The notes: generated by a model from the sequence alone, not told the origin. Positions 1 to 7,001 are shown, numbered from the stretch's first letter. The stretch is 7,073 nt of DNA from Puniceicoccales bacterium (GCA_031267435.1 JAIRZB010000010.1:1-7073); one strand, 5' to 3'. Translations and numbers: made by a program.

Positions 1-1258
1 CTCGTGCGACAAACTATGCATCGCTTGTTCAGGGGGAATTGATTCTATTTGCCTGACCCTTGCCATTGCGGCACGAGTTCCGGCAGAGCGTCTCGCAATT
101 CTCCATTACAATCACAATACTCGGAACCGAGAAACGGATGGGGATGAAATATTTGTACACCAATTGGCCACCGATCTTGGCATTGATTTTTTTTCCGAAA
201 AAAGATCTATCGGTGCGACCACGGAAGATGCTTTACGCGATGCCCGCTATGATTTTTTTTTACGAATCATGGTTCAATTGGGAAGCGCACACCTATTTCT
301 TGCACACCAGGCCGACGATATTATTGAGACCATGCTCATGCGTTTAGCCCGAGGAAGTATGGAAATTGCTGCCCCAAAATATTGCCAATCATTTGCCAAC
401 GGGACTTACCGTCTCCGCCCACTAATTCACGTTTTCAAACAAGAAATTGTTGATCTGTTTACAAAAAACAAAATTCCATGGCGAGAGGATTCGAGTAACT
501 GCGAAGATCAATATTTGCGCAATCGCATTCGGAAGTTATTGCCACAGCTGGACACTATTTTTGAAGGGCGGGACTGGAAACAGGGATTTCTATTGGCCCA
601 TCGCTATTTGGAAGAGGACACATTCTACCTCAACCAGACAGCCAAAAATTTATGTACGAACTCCCAAAAACTGGATCTACAAAAACTTTTCCACCCTGCG
701 ATTATCCGTCGTGCCATTCAATTTTGGTTATGCGATTGTTCCCTATCCCGCCCTTGCTTCGAACAAATTTTCGATGCCGTTGCTCAAAATTACCCTGCGA
801 TAGTCAATATCAATGGGCAAACATCCGTAACAATCAATCAAAAAATTTTACATAGAATCCAAAAATTAATAAATAATTCAAAGATAAGCTTCCAACATTG
901 GCAATCGGGAGTACTTTATTTACCTACGGGTTACAAACTAACCCGAGAAATGGTTCCCTTTTCCCGGGAAGACCTCGAAATGCTTAATACCTTTGTTGTC
1001 TACGTCGACGGCCAGCGTTGTTCTGAGATTTTAGTACGTACCTGGCAGCACGGTGATCGTTATCGACCGATTAATGCCCCAACAAAATCCCTTAAAAAGC
1101 TCTTTTCCGAAAAAAAAATTCCGGTCCATCAGCGGTCCATACTCCCCGTACTTTGCGATGAAAATGGTTCCATTATCTGGGTTCCCCACCTGCCACCGGC
1201 CGACTTTATGAAAGTTCAAAATAATTACGCACTAAAAATCACTTTTTCGTCGACATAA
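1..1258 (+). CDS. tilS: tRNA(Ile)-lysidine synthase TilS, 5'-truncated by the window edge
   Basis: TilS uses ATP and lysine to convert C34 of the CAU-anticodon tRNA-Ile to lysidine, so that it reads AUA as isoleucine; it acts in the cytoplasm. The reading frame is open from base 2 and gives 418 visible residues. The PP-loop ATP-binding motif SGGIDS is at visible residues 10-15 (bases 29-46). Further family motifs follow: HQADD with a nearby ET (102-109), RLRPL (137-141), DSSN (163-166) and RNRIRKLLP (173-181). The C-terminal substrate-binding domain shows HGDRYRP (350-356) and KKLFSEKKIP (365-374). The whole is close to the usual 400-450 residues, so probably only about 10-20 N-terminal residues are missing. 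A TTG at 164 is not the start, because it lies downstream of the PP-loop. The gene contains long T and A homopolymers but no frame break. It precedes ftsH by 35 nt, and the two are probably cotranscribed. Confidence 0.95.
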   Translation, partial: SCDKLCIACSGGIDSICLTLAIAARVPAERLAILHYNHNTRNRETDGDEIFVHQLATDLGIDFFSEKRSIGATTEDALRDARYDFFLRIMVQLGSAHLFLAHQADDIIETMLMRLARGSMEIAAPKYCQSFANGTYRLRPLIHVFKQEIVDLFTKNKIPWREDSSNCEDQYLRNRIRKLLPQLDTIFEGRDWKQGFLLAHRYLEEDTFYLNQTAKNLCTNSQKLDLQKLFHPAIIRRAIQFWLCDCSLSRPCFEQIFDAVAQNYPAIVNINGQTSVTINQKILHRIQKLINNSKISFQHWQSGVLYLPTGYKLTREMVPFSREDLEMLNTFVVYVDGQRCSEILVRTWQHGDRYRPINAPTKSLKKLFSEKKIPVHQRSILPVLCDENGSIIWVPHLPPADFMKVQNNYALKITFSST

Positions 1259-1293
1259 ATAAAAAAATTCGTGGGCTATGGACATCTTTTTTA

Positions 1294-3387
1294 ATGGTTT
1301 CGTTAGTTCCAAATAAAAATAACAACCGCATTCGCTCCCTAATGATTTGGGGAGTCATTATTCTTGTCATGTGTTTACTGTGGGACAACTACAGTGCAAC
1401 CCTATCGCTCCAAGAGAAATGGACCATTTCCCAAGTTATTGAAGCTGCCAAGGCCGGTAAAATTACTCAAGGGTTCATTAAATCGGATCCTTCAAAGGGT
1501 GAAAAATGGCATATTTTGTGCGGTAGGGCAAAGACCGACAAGCCCGTTACCCTTCTAAATGGTCAAACCAGGGACTACATTCAATTTGAAGCCGAAGGAA
1601 AACTGACCAGTAAGCGCTTTGAAGATCTGATATCATCCTCGGACATTTGGCGTGAGGAATCGAATAATAACCTCTGGATGTCCATCCTTGTCAGCATTCT
1701 GCCCCTACTCATTCTCATCTTTTTTATTTATATTTTCTTTTTCCGTTCCATAAAAAATGCGAATCGCAACGCACTTATTTTCGGAAAAAGTAAAGCAAAA
1801 CTTATATCCAAGGAAAACAATAAAAAAACATTTAAAGATTTTGCCGGCTATGAAGAAGCGAAGGAGGAAGTTGCAGAGATTGTTGACTTTTTAAAAAACC
1901 CAAAAAAATTCACGGACATCGGTGCAAAAATTCCCAAAGGTTTTCTCATGGTTGGGCCACCTGGGACCGGTAAAACTTTGCTTGCGCGTGCCATAGCCGG
2001 CGAGGCCAATGTTCCTTTCTTCAATGTAAGTGGTTCCGATTTCGTCGAAATGTTTGTTGGGCTAGGCGCAGCCCGTGTGCGTGACACATTTGAACAGGCT
2101 CGCAAAAACTCACCATGTCTCGTCTTCATCGATGAAATTGATGCGGTTGGGCGCAGTCGCGGAGCCGGTATCGGTGGTGGCAACGATGAGCGTGAACAAA
2201 CACTCAATTCGCTACTCGTCGAGATGGATGGTTTCGAAGAAAATAATGGTGTCATCGTCATCGCGGCTACGAATCGTCCCGACGTACTTGACCATGCATT
2301 GCTCCGTCCGGGACGCTTTGATCGCCAGGTGGTTATCGACATGCCCGATCTTATGGGGCGCCTTGAAATTTTAAAGGTCCACGCCCATCGCTTTAAACTT
2401 AAATCCAATATTAGTCTCAAAGAAATTGCCCGCCATACTTCAGGATTTTCTGGAGCTGATCTTGAAAATTTACTCAATGAAGCGGCAATACTCTGTGCGC
2501 GCTATAGCCGCAAAGAAATCGATCGCCCGGAAATCAACGAAGCTTACGATAAAGTTGCCTATGGCCGCGAGCGTCGTAAACTCATGGACCAAAAGGATAA
2601 AAAAATTACCGCATTCCATGAAGCCGGCCACGCTATCATTCAGGCCATCATCGATACCGGCGACATGCCCGTCCATAAGGTAACGATTCTTCCCCGGGGA
2701 CAAAGTCTTGGAAGCACAATGTTTATGCCCAAAAAGGACATGCTCAATTATTCCAGAACTAATATTTTAAATAACATTTGCTGTTCCATGGGCGGACGTG
2801 TAGCCGAAGAAATTGAATTCAAAGAATTGACTAGCGGTGCCGCGGGCGATATTAAATCGGCGACCAAGTTGGCGCGAAAAATGGTCTGTGACTGGGGTAT
2901 GAGCGATCTAGGTACCGTCGCCTACGGCGAAAATCAGGACCACATTTTCCTCGGAAAAGAAATTGCCCGCGACCAAAATTACAGCGAACAAACGGCCCAA
3001 AAGATTGATGCAGAAATTGCTAAAACAATCCAAAACGAATACGTACGCGCCCAAAAAATTCTCACGGAACACTATGACTTTGTACAAAAATTAGCGGAAG
3101 CGTTGCTGAAATACGAAACCATCGAGGGGAAACATGTCTATGAATTGGTTAAACATGGAAATTTTCGATCGAAAATAACGGCCGTACGTCGGCGACCTCC
3201 TGCACAAAAGAAGGTAGAAGAAGCAACGACTACGCCTACCAATACGGAAGTCACGGAAAAATCGGATAAACTAGAAAAATCAGATAAATCAGATAAATCA
3301 GATAAATCGGATAAACTAGAAAAATCGGATAAATCAGATAAAAAGCTTGAAAAGAAAAATAAAATCCAAGAAAAAGAATCGGAGTAA
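1294..3387 (+). CDS. ftsH: ATP-dependent membrane zinc metalloprotease FtsH
   Basis: FtsH is a hexameric inner-membrane AAA+ protease that extracts and degrades membrane and short-lived cytosolic proteins. The 697 residues show the standard order. TM1 is at about 17-30, the periplasmic domain at about 35-125, and TM2 at about 127-150. The AAA+ domain has Walker A GPPGTGKT (221-228), pore loop MFVG (253-256), Walker B LVFIDEID (276-283) and the second region of homology with NRPD and RPGRFDR (327-344). The peptidase domain has HEAGH (442-446), and D519 in SGAAGD is the likely third zinc ligand. All catalytic residues are intact. After about residue 630 comes a non-conserved tail with tandem SDK repeats (655-683), ending in a Lys/Glu-rich stretch. 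The ATG at 1294 leaves a short basic N-terminus before TM1, as expected. No in-frame alternative start lies upstream, and no strong ribosome binding site is seen. tilS lies upstream and marC 6 nt downstream. Confidence 0.98.
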   Translation: MVSLVPNKNNNRIRSLMIWGVIILVMCLLWDNYSATLSLQEKWTISQVIEAAKAGKITQGFIKSDPSKGEKWHILCGRAKTDKPVTLLNGQTRDYIQFEAEGKLTSKRFEDLISSSDIWREESNNNLWMSILVSILPLLILIFFIYIFFFRSIKNANRNALIFGKSKAKLISKENNKKTFKDFAGYEEAKEEVAEIVDFLKNPKKFTDIGAKIPKGFLMVGPPGTGKTLLARAIAGEANVPFFNVSGSDFVEMFVGLGAARVRDTFEQARKNSPCLVFIDEIDAVGRSRGAGIGGGNDEREQTLNSLLVEMDGFEENNGVIVIAATNRPDVLDHALLRPGRFDRQVVIDMPDLMGRLEILKVHAHRFKLKSNISLKEIARHTSGFSGADLENLLNEAAILCARYSRKEIDRPEINEAYDKVAYGRERRKLMDQKDKKITAFHEAGHAIIQAIIDTGDMPVHKVTILPRGQSLGSTMFMPKKDMLNYSRTNILNNICCSMGGRVAEEIEFKELTSGAAGDIKSATKLARKMVCDWGMSDLGTVAYGENQDHIFLGKEIARDQNYSEQTAQKIDAEIAKTIQNEYVRAQKILTEHYDFVQKLAEALLKYETIEGKHVYELVKHGNFRSKITAVRRRPPAQKKVEEATTTPTNTEVTEKSDKLEKSDKSDKSDKSDKLEKSDKSDKKLEKKNKIQEKESE
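3256..3342 (+). repeat. Tandem 9-bp repeats encoding the Ser-Asp-Lys tail of FtsH
   Basis: Near-identical units of the form TCRGATAAA (Ser-Asp-Lys) repeat in the 3' end of ftsH. They are interrupted at intervals by CTAGAAAAA (Leu-Glu-Lys), giving a higher-order pattern of EKSDK-L blocks over residues 655-683. Every unit is 9 bp, so a gain or loss of units would change the tail length but not the frame. The tail lies beyond the conserved FtsH peptidase domain and should face the cytoplasm. Confidence 0.9.
3381..3384 (+). promoter_or_regulatory. Ribosome binding site of marC within the end of ftsH
   Basis: GGAG lies 9 nt before the ATG at 3394 and overlaps the last codons of ftsH, just before the TAA stop. 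This supports that start and suggests that marC translation is coupled to ftsH. Confidence 0.6.
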
Positions 3388-3393
3388 ATTATT

Positions 3394-4032
3394 ATGGAAA
3401 ATATCGGCTACATTCAAACTTTTGGCGCAATTGTCATTCAAATCTATCTTATTCTCAATCCTCCAACCTCCATCACAGTCATGTTGGGAATGAGCAAAAA
3501 CAGTACGGTGGCTGAGCGCCTGCAAGCCTCTAGACAAATTTGTACCATCGGTGGCACGTTACTTTTTGCATTTGCCCTATTTGGACAAATGATTCTTAAT
3601 GATATTTTCCACATTTCAACGGAAGCTTTCCAAGTTGGGGGAGGATTATTTCTCTTTTCCATCGGACTTGGCATGGTTCTCTCAAAAAGTTCCGATGGCG
3701 AAACGAAAGACAATAGCACAACGAAAAGTCTTTCGAGCTTGGTCATTACGCCCCTCGCAACCCCCCTACTGGTCGGACCTGGAACCATGACGGCCTCTCT
3801 CGTAAAACGTATGGAATTGCCCAATTCCTGGGACTATGCGATCGTTTTTTATCTGGCGCTTGCGGTGTCGATGATTCTCGTGTATTTTACCTTTATTCTA
3901 GGGTGTAAGTTTTCGAAGTATTTGAAGCCGACGTTTTTGAAGATTATTGAAAAATTAGTAGGCATCTTGCTAATCTGTCTCGCAACTTCTTGCATTTTTA
4001 AGGGTGCGAAAATCTTCATCCAATCGCTCTAG
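3394..4032 (+). CDS. marC: MarC family integral membrane protein
   Basis: This is a 212-residue polytopic inner-membrane protein of the MarC (UPF0056) family, matching the usual length of about 200-220. The molecular function of the family is not established; the name comes from the E. coli mar locus, but a role in multidrug resistance was not upheld. Typical features are a first helix running into LNPPTS (21-26, the position of the family's DP-G-like motif), the ISTEAFQVGGGLFLF segment (74-88) and TPLATPLLVGPGTM (119-132). Hydrophobic segments lie at about 7-32, 50-68, 76-96, 116-137, 146-170 and 186-204, consistent with six helices. A polar loop at about 98-115 separates two halves of similar build. 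The gene starts 6 nt after the ftsH stop, with GGAG inside the end of ftsH, so the two are probably cotranscribed. The gene symbol is a family-level assignment. Confidence 0.9.
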   Translation: MENIGYIQTFGAIVIQIYLILNPPTSITVMLGMSKNSTVAERLQASRQICTIGGTLLFAFALFGQMILNDIFHISTEAFQVGGGLFLFSIGLGMVLSKSSDGETKDNSTTKSLSSLVITPLATPLLVGPGTMTASLVKRMELPNSWDYAIVFYLALAVSMILVYFTFILGCKFSKYLKPTFLKIIEKLVGILLICLATSCIFKGAKIFIQSL

Positions 4033-4086
4033 TATGCGGTTTTTATATTTTCATGAATTTATTTAAAATTATATAGCAATCCCCCC

Positions 4087-4114
4087 TTGACTGTTTTATT
4101 ATTTTTTTTAGAAA
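4087..4114 (+). promoter_or_regulatory. Candidate sigma70-type promoter of the secretin gene
   Basis: TTGACT at 4087-4092 (5 of 6 to the -35 consensus) is followed after 16 nt by TAGAAA at 4109-4114 (4 of 6 to the -10 consensus). The implied transcript would start near 4121 and have a leader of about 36 nt. The -10 box is weak and the region is AT-rich, so a chance match is possible. Confidence 0.3.
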
Positions 4115-4144
4115 CACGGTCAGCCAACTCAAAGACTTGGCATT

Positions 4145-4156
4145 GGGGATGGGAAG
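4145..4156 (+). promoter_or_regulatory. Purine-rich leader, possible ribosome binding site of the secretin gene
   Basis: A G-rich stretch, GGGGATGGGAAG, runs directly up to the ATG at 4157. GGGGA at 4145-4149 has a usable spacing of about 7 nt but is a poor match to AGGAGG. The in-frame sequence back to the stop at 4109-4111 has no other ATG, GTG or TTG, so 4157 is the best start. Confidence 0.4.
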
Positions 4157-6745
4157 ATGTTGTTTGATTATTTTTTACTTTTAGTAATAATCGGTTGTTA
4201 TCTTTTGAGTGGATTGAGATTGCATTCCGAAGCCGGGGAAAAAGAAATTTCCGAAATGGAAATACCTAAAAATGCTGAATGGTCATTTCCTAAAAAAGAT
4301 TTTATTCCAGCGAATAAGAACCGGACGAAATCGCTCACATCCGCTGAAAAAACGGAAAATGGCGATAAAAATTTCGACACGGATGGAAGCCTTGAAGTCG
4401 CCACACGGAATGAAAAAAATGACTTTCCCCCTAGCGGTTTCAGCGTTCCTCAGTCCTCCACGGATACGACGAAAATCGCCGATGCTATTCCGTCGAAAAA
4501 CGGCGAATCACAGCGACCACCATCGGAAGAAATTGCCGAAATGATTGACTCACCGAAAAAAAATCAATTGCCTTTGGCCGCACAATCTGGACCAGAAAAA
4601 AATTTCCTTCCAGAAAATGTTCCATCCATTGAATCCCATCACCTCGAACAAGATGCAATGGCAACGAAAATCCGTGATATTCCAACAGAAAATGATCAAC
4701 TCGACAATGACACAGAAATTTTATCGGAAACCACTCCCGTACGGTTGTCTGAAAAACGCATTAATATTTTACTGTTAAAGGCACGTTCATTTCTTCTCGT
4801 AAATAGCCTCGATGATGCCCATCAAATTGTTAAAATCATATTGAAGTCGGAACCTAGTCATGGGGAAGCGCTCGCCATCGAACATTATATCAAGCAATGC
4901 GCCCTTGAAACGGATGGCAAATTTCCCCGCAATGTGAATGAAACTCGGGAACAAATGATGGAAAATGTGAAAGATACATGGGAATTGCCTAAAATTTTTA
5001 CTGAAAGTATTTGCACAGAACACGATTCTGAGGATTGGAATAACATGTTCAAACGCCTAAACCGAATCGTTATTCCCAAAATTTCCTTCAATAATACGCC
5101 GTTCACACAGGCCATTAATACGATCATAGCGCTCTCTGAACAATACGATACGGAAAAAGATCCCCAAAAAAGTGGCATAAATATGGTGGTTATGCTAGCG
5201 AATACCGGAACGGAACCTACTCTTTCCCTCAGTTTAAAAAATATGCCGCTGGACAAAATTTTAAATTTCATCGCCAAATCAACCGCTTACCAATTTGATA
5301 TCGAAGACGAAGTAATTGTTTTTCGAAAGGCCGAGGGAAATTTATCAGAAAATCTGATCTCTGAATTTTTTAAAATTTCTCGTTCTGCGGTCATTCGCAT
5401 GACGGGTATTCAGTCAACAAACTCAAATTCCAATAGTGGCGACAAGGATGCTAAAAAGACGGATTCCAGCAAAAGTAACGGTTCCCTCGCAGAGGAAGAA
5501 CGACTCATTAAAGAATTTTTGCAAAAGGCGGGTGTCAATTTTTCTAATATTTCCGGTAGCAATTTAGCCTTCGATGGTTCGCAACTCATTGTCACCCAAA
5601 GTCTCCGCAATATCAAACGCGTTAGAGAAATTCTCATTCGCTATGAACAGGTGAAACAGGTCGAAATTGAAACAAAATTTATCGAAGTTCAACAGGGTAA
5701 ACTCGATGAATTACAATTCGGTTGGAATTCCGCGTTTAAACATCTAGGGACGGGAACCGATGCTGCCGTTCAACCTAGATCATTCACCCTCGGCACAACG
5801 GGTGCCGGTAGTGATAAAAGCAATATTAATAATTTGCGCTCCGTTCACGATGCATTTACTATTAGAAACGAATCCGGCGGAAAAGGTACCATTGCTTTTA
5901 CAAATTCAACGGGTAAGGAATCGACGATTGAGATTCCAAGTTCCACTCCCAATGCTCCCGGTGGTCTCAATCTCGGCGTATCGGCTACTATTCTTTCCAA
6001 TCTTACCGGTGTTATTAGCGATAAAATTGGACTCAGTCTAACCATTCGTGCACTGGAACAGCAATCGGGTTCCGATCTTATGAGTGCACCGAAATTAACA
6101 GTCCTTTCAGGGAAAACAGCCAAAATAACCGTCGCCCAAGAGTTCATTTACCCCAAAACATATGGCGAAATTTCTTCCGAAGTCGGAACCGGTGATGCCA
6201 ATTCCGCCGGCGTAACCATTACGGCAGGTACTCCCAGTGACTTTGAAACTCGTAATGTCGGCGTTGAAATGAATGTCACGCCAACCGTCGAAGAAAATAA
6301 TTGTATCAGTCTGCAACTTTCACCAAAAGTTACCGAATTTGAAGGTTTCATTGAATACGGCGGACGTAGTATCGCAATTTCAGGCAATACAAGGGCCGAT
6401 CTCCCTCCAGGATTTTATCAACCCATATTTTCAACGCGCGAAATTCAAACGGAAGTTACCATCTATGACGGCGCTACGGTCGTGATGGGAGGCCTAACAC
6501 GGGAAGAAATTAAGGAAGTCAATGATAAAGTTCCTTTACTTGGTGATATTCCGCTCATTGGAAGATTGTTCCGCTCGAAAGGCGAAACAAATCAGAAAAA
6601 AAATTTACTAATCTTCGTCACAGCTAATATTCTATCGCCAGGCGGTACTCCCGTTCGAATGCAAAATAAAATGCCAAAAAAAGACCTTGTATACCGCTCA
6701 AATAAAGAAAGTCAATGGAATGTTTCCTCGGAAATTGAAAACTAA
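4157..6745 (+). CDS. Secretin-family outer-membrane channel (GspD/PilQ-like, verrucomicrobial type)
   Basis: Secretins form gated multimeric outer-membrane channels for type II secretion or type IV pili. Residues 1-20 form a hydrophobic export signal with an unusual acidic, non-basic N-terminus; SEA at 24-26 could be a signal peptidase site. Residues 27-195 are a low-complexity Lys/Glu/Ser/Pro linker. Residues 196-250 look like a TPR-type helical pair. Residues 302-390 form an STN/N0-like domain, with IPKISFNNTPFTQAI and LKNMPLDKILNFIA. After a Ser/Asn/Lys linker (420-445), 446-515 resemble an N1-type domain running into the barrel. The barrel spans about 500-826 and ends with the secretin signature VPLLGDIPLIGRLFRS (792-807) and NLLIFVTANIL (816-826). 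The 36-residue polar tail gives no clear pilotin-binding domain. It is complete at 862 residues. No pseudopilin, ATPase or other secretion gene lies in the window, so the machine it serves cannot be named. The stop codon is within an inverted repeat. Confidence 0.9.
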   Translation: MLFDYFLLLVIIGCYLLSGLRLHSEAGEKEISEMEIPKNAEWSFPKKDFIPANKNRTKSLTSAEKTENGDKNFDTDGSLEVATRNEKNDFPPSGFSVPQSSTDTTKIADAIPSKNGESQRPPSEEIAEMIDSPKKNQLPLAAQSGPEKNFLPENVPSIESHHLEQDAMATKIRDIPTENDQLDNDTEILSETTPVRLSEKRINILLLKARSFLLVNSLDDAHQIVKIILKSEPSHGEALAIEHYIKQCALETDGKFPRNVNETREQMMENVKDTWELPKIFTESICTEHDSEDWNNMFKRLNRIVIPKISFNNTPFTQAINTIIALSEQYDTEKDPQKSGINMVVMLANTGTEPTLSLSLKNMPLDKILNFIAKSTAYQFDIEDEVIVFRKAEGNLSENLISEFFKISRSAVIRMTGIQSTNSNSNSGDKDAKKTDSSKSNGSLAEEERLIKEFLQKAGVNFSNISGSNLAFDGSQLIVTQSLRNIKRVREILIRYEQVKQVEIETKFIEVQQGKLDELQFGWNSAFKHLGTGTDAAVQPRSFTLGTTGAGSDKSNINNLRSVHDAFTIRNESGGKGTIAFTNSTGKESTIEIPSSTPNAPGGLNLGVSATILSNLTGVISDKIGLSLTIRALEQQSGSDLMSAPKLTVLSGKTAKITVAQEFIYPKTYGEISSEVGTGDANSAGVTITAGTPSDFETRNVGVEMNVTPTVEENNCISLQLSPKVTEFEGFIEYGGRSIAISGNTRADLPPGFYQPIFSTREIQTEVTIYDGATVVMGGLTREEIKEVNDKVPLLGDIPLIGRLFRSKGETNQKKNLLIFVTANILSPGGTPVRMQNKMPKKDLVYRSNKESQWNVSSEIEN

Positions 6746-6762
6746 GGGCTGCGCGCCCTTAG
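6742..6762. repeat. Hairpin 1, overlapping the secretin stop codon
   Basis: Arms CTAAGGGC (6742-6749) and GCCCTTAG (6755-6762) are perfect 8-bp complements around loop TGCGC. The TAA stop (6743-6745) lies in the left arm. It could act as a 3' end structure, but no T-tract follows, so it is not a classical intrinsic terminator. Confidence 0.85.
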
Positions 6763-6769
6763 AATCCCC

Positions 6770-6811
6770 GCCAGGGGATCCATCCCCTGGACCTGGATTG
6801 CGGCCGGTACC
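6770..6811 (+). repeat. 42-bp direct repeat, copy 1
   Basis: These 42 bases recur without a mismatch at 7032-7073. The segment contains all of hairpin 2 and the left outer arm of hairpin 3. The base before it differs from that of copy 2, so 6770 is the left boundary of identity. Confidence 0.95.
6771..6790. repeat. Hairpin 2
   Basis: Arms CCAGGGGA (6771-6778) and TCCCCTGG (6783-6790) pair perfectly over 8 bp around loop TCCA. An identical copy lies at 7033-7052. Confidence 0.85.
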
Positions 6812-6838
6812 TCGGGCATCAGCCCGTGGTACCGGCCG
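6801..6838. repeat. Hairpin 3, two-part stem
   Basis: An outer 11-bp stem, CGGCCGGTACC (6801-6811) with GGTACCGGCCG (6828-6838), encloses a single T-T mismatch. Inside it is a 5-bp stem, CGGGC with GCCCG (6813-6817 and 6822-6826), and loop ATCA. Only the left outer arm is present in the second copy, because the window ends there. Confidence 0.85.
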
Positions 6839-6849
6839 ACCATGGGGCC

Positions 6850-6884
6850 TTGCCCCGCCCGCGGCTTCGCCGCGGGCGGGGCAA
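6850..6884. repeat. Hairpin 4, 16-bp perfect stem
   Basis: Arms TTGCCCCGCCCGCGGC (6850-6865) and GCCGCGGGCGGGGCAA (6869-6884) are perfect complements with only TTC between them. This is a very stable GC-rich stem. A competing small stem, GGGGC (6844-6848) with GCCCC (6852-6856), uses part of its left arm. Confidence 0.9.
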
Positions 6885-6889
6885 CTAAG

Positions 6890-6948
6890 TTGACCTTGCG
6901 GCCACACCATGCGAAACTTCGCATGGTGTGGCCGAATACCGAGGTCAA
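6890..6948. repeat. Outer 7-bp inverted repeat enclosing hairpin 5
   Basis: TTGACCT (6890-6896) and AGGTCAA (6942-6948) are perfect complements flanking hairpin 5, with 2 and 7 unpaired bases between outer and inner stems. Three bases of the right arm are shared with hairpin 6, so the two pairings would compete at that edge. Confidence 0.6.
6899..6934. repeat. Hairpin 5, 17-bp perfect stem
   Basis: Arms CGGCCACACCATGCGAA (6899-6915) and TTCGCATGGTGTGGCCG (6918-6934) match without error around a 2-base centre, AC. As RNA the innermost pairs would open to a small loop. This is the longest perfect palindrome in the window. Confidence 0.9.
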
Positions 6949-6966
6949 GGAGTCCGTGACTCCTTG
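6946..6966. repeat. Hairpin 6
   Basis: Arms CAAGGAGTC (6946-6954) and GACTCCTTG (6958-6966) pair perfectly over 9 bp around CGT. Confidence 0.85.
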
Positions 6967-6972
6967 CGGGGT

Positions 6973-6989
6973 ATGGGGCGGAGCCCCAT
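6973..6989. repeat. Hairpin 7
   Basis: Arms ATGGGGC (6973-6979) and GCCCCAT (6983-6989) pair perfectly over 7 bp around GGA, with a possible T-G pair outside. GCCCCATGG at 6983-6991 is also the exact inverse of CCATGGGGC at 6840-6848, so a longer-range pairing is possible. Confidence 0.8.
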
Positions 6990-7001
6990 GGTTAGCAAAA
7001 A

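Larger units (their letters stand above)
4033..4156. other. AT-rich intergenic gap between marC and the secretin gene
   Basis: These 124 bp are strongly AT-rich in the first half and contain a run of six C (4081-4086) and an eight-T run (4102-4109). No GC-rich stem followed by a T-tract is present, so no clear intrinsic terminator for marC can be called. The second half holds the candidate promoter and a purine-rich leader to the secretin gene. Confidence 0.6.

Noticed and set aside
164..1258. tilS starting at the TTG at 164
   Set aside because: The same frame is open back to base 2 and contains the essential SGGIDS PP-loop at 29-46, so the gene starts left of the window.
1278..1316. Short ATG-led frame overlapping the ftsH start
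   Set aside because: Twelve codons, no ribosome binding site, no sign of a leader peptide; likely chance.
1848..2477. 209-codon minus-strand open frame inside ftsH
   Set aside because: It is antisense to the conserved AAA+ domain and has a Ser/Arg-rich composition typical of shadow frames.
4033..4110. Intrinsic terminator for marC at the T-rich stretch
   Set aside because: The T-runs are not preceded by a GC-rich stem; the C6 run has no matching G run nearby.
4124..4140. Hairpin in the secretin leader (CCAACTC AAA GACTTGG)
   Set aside because: The stem has an internal C-C mismatch and only six weak pairs; likely chance.
6687..6948. Overlapping open frames on both strands in the GC-rich tail
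   Set aside because: They are Pro/Gly/Arg-rich translations of palindromic repeats, overlap the secretin gene end, and resemble no protein family.
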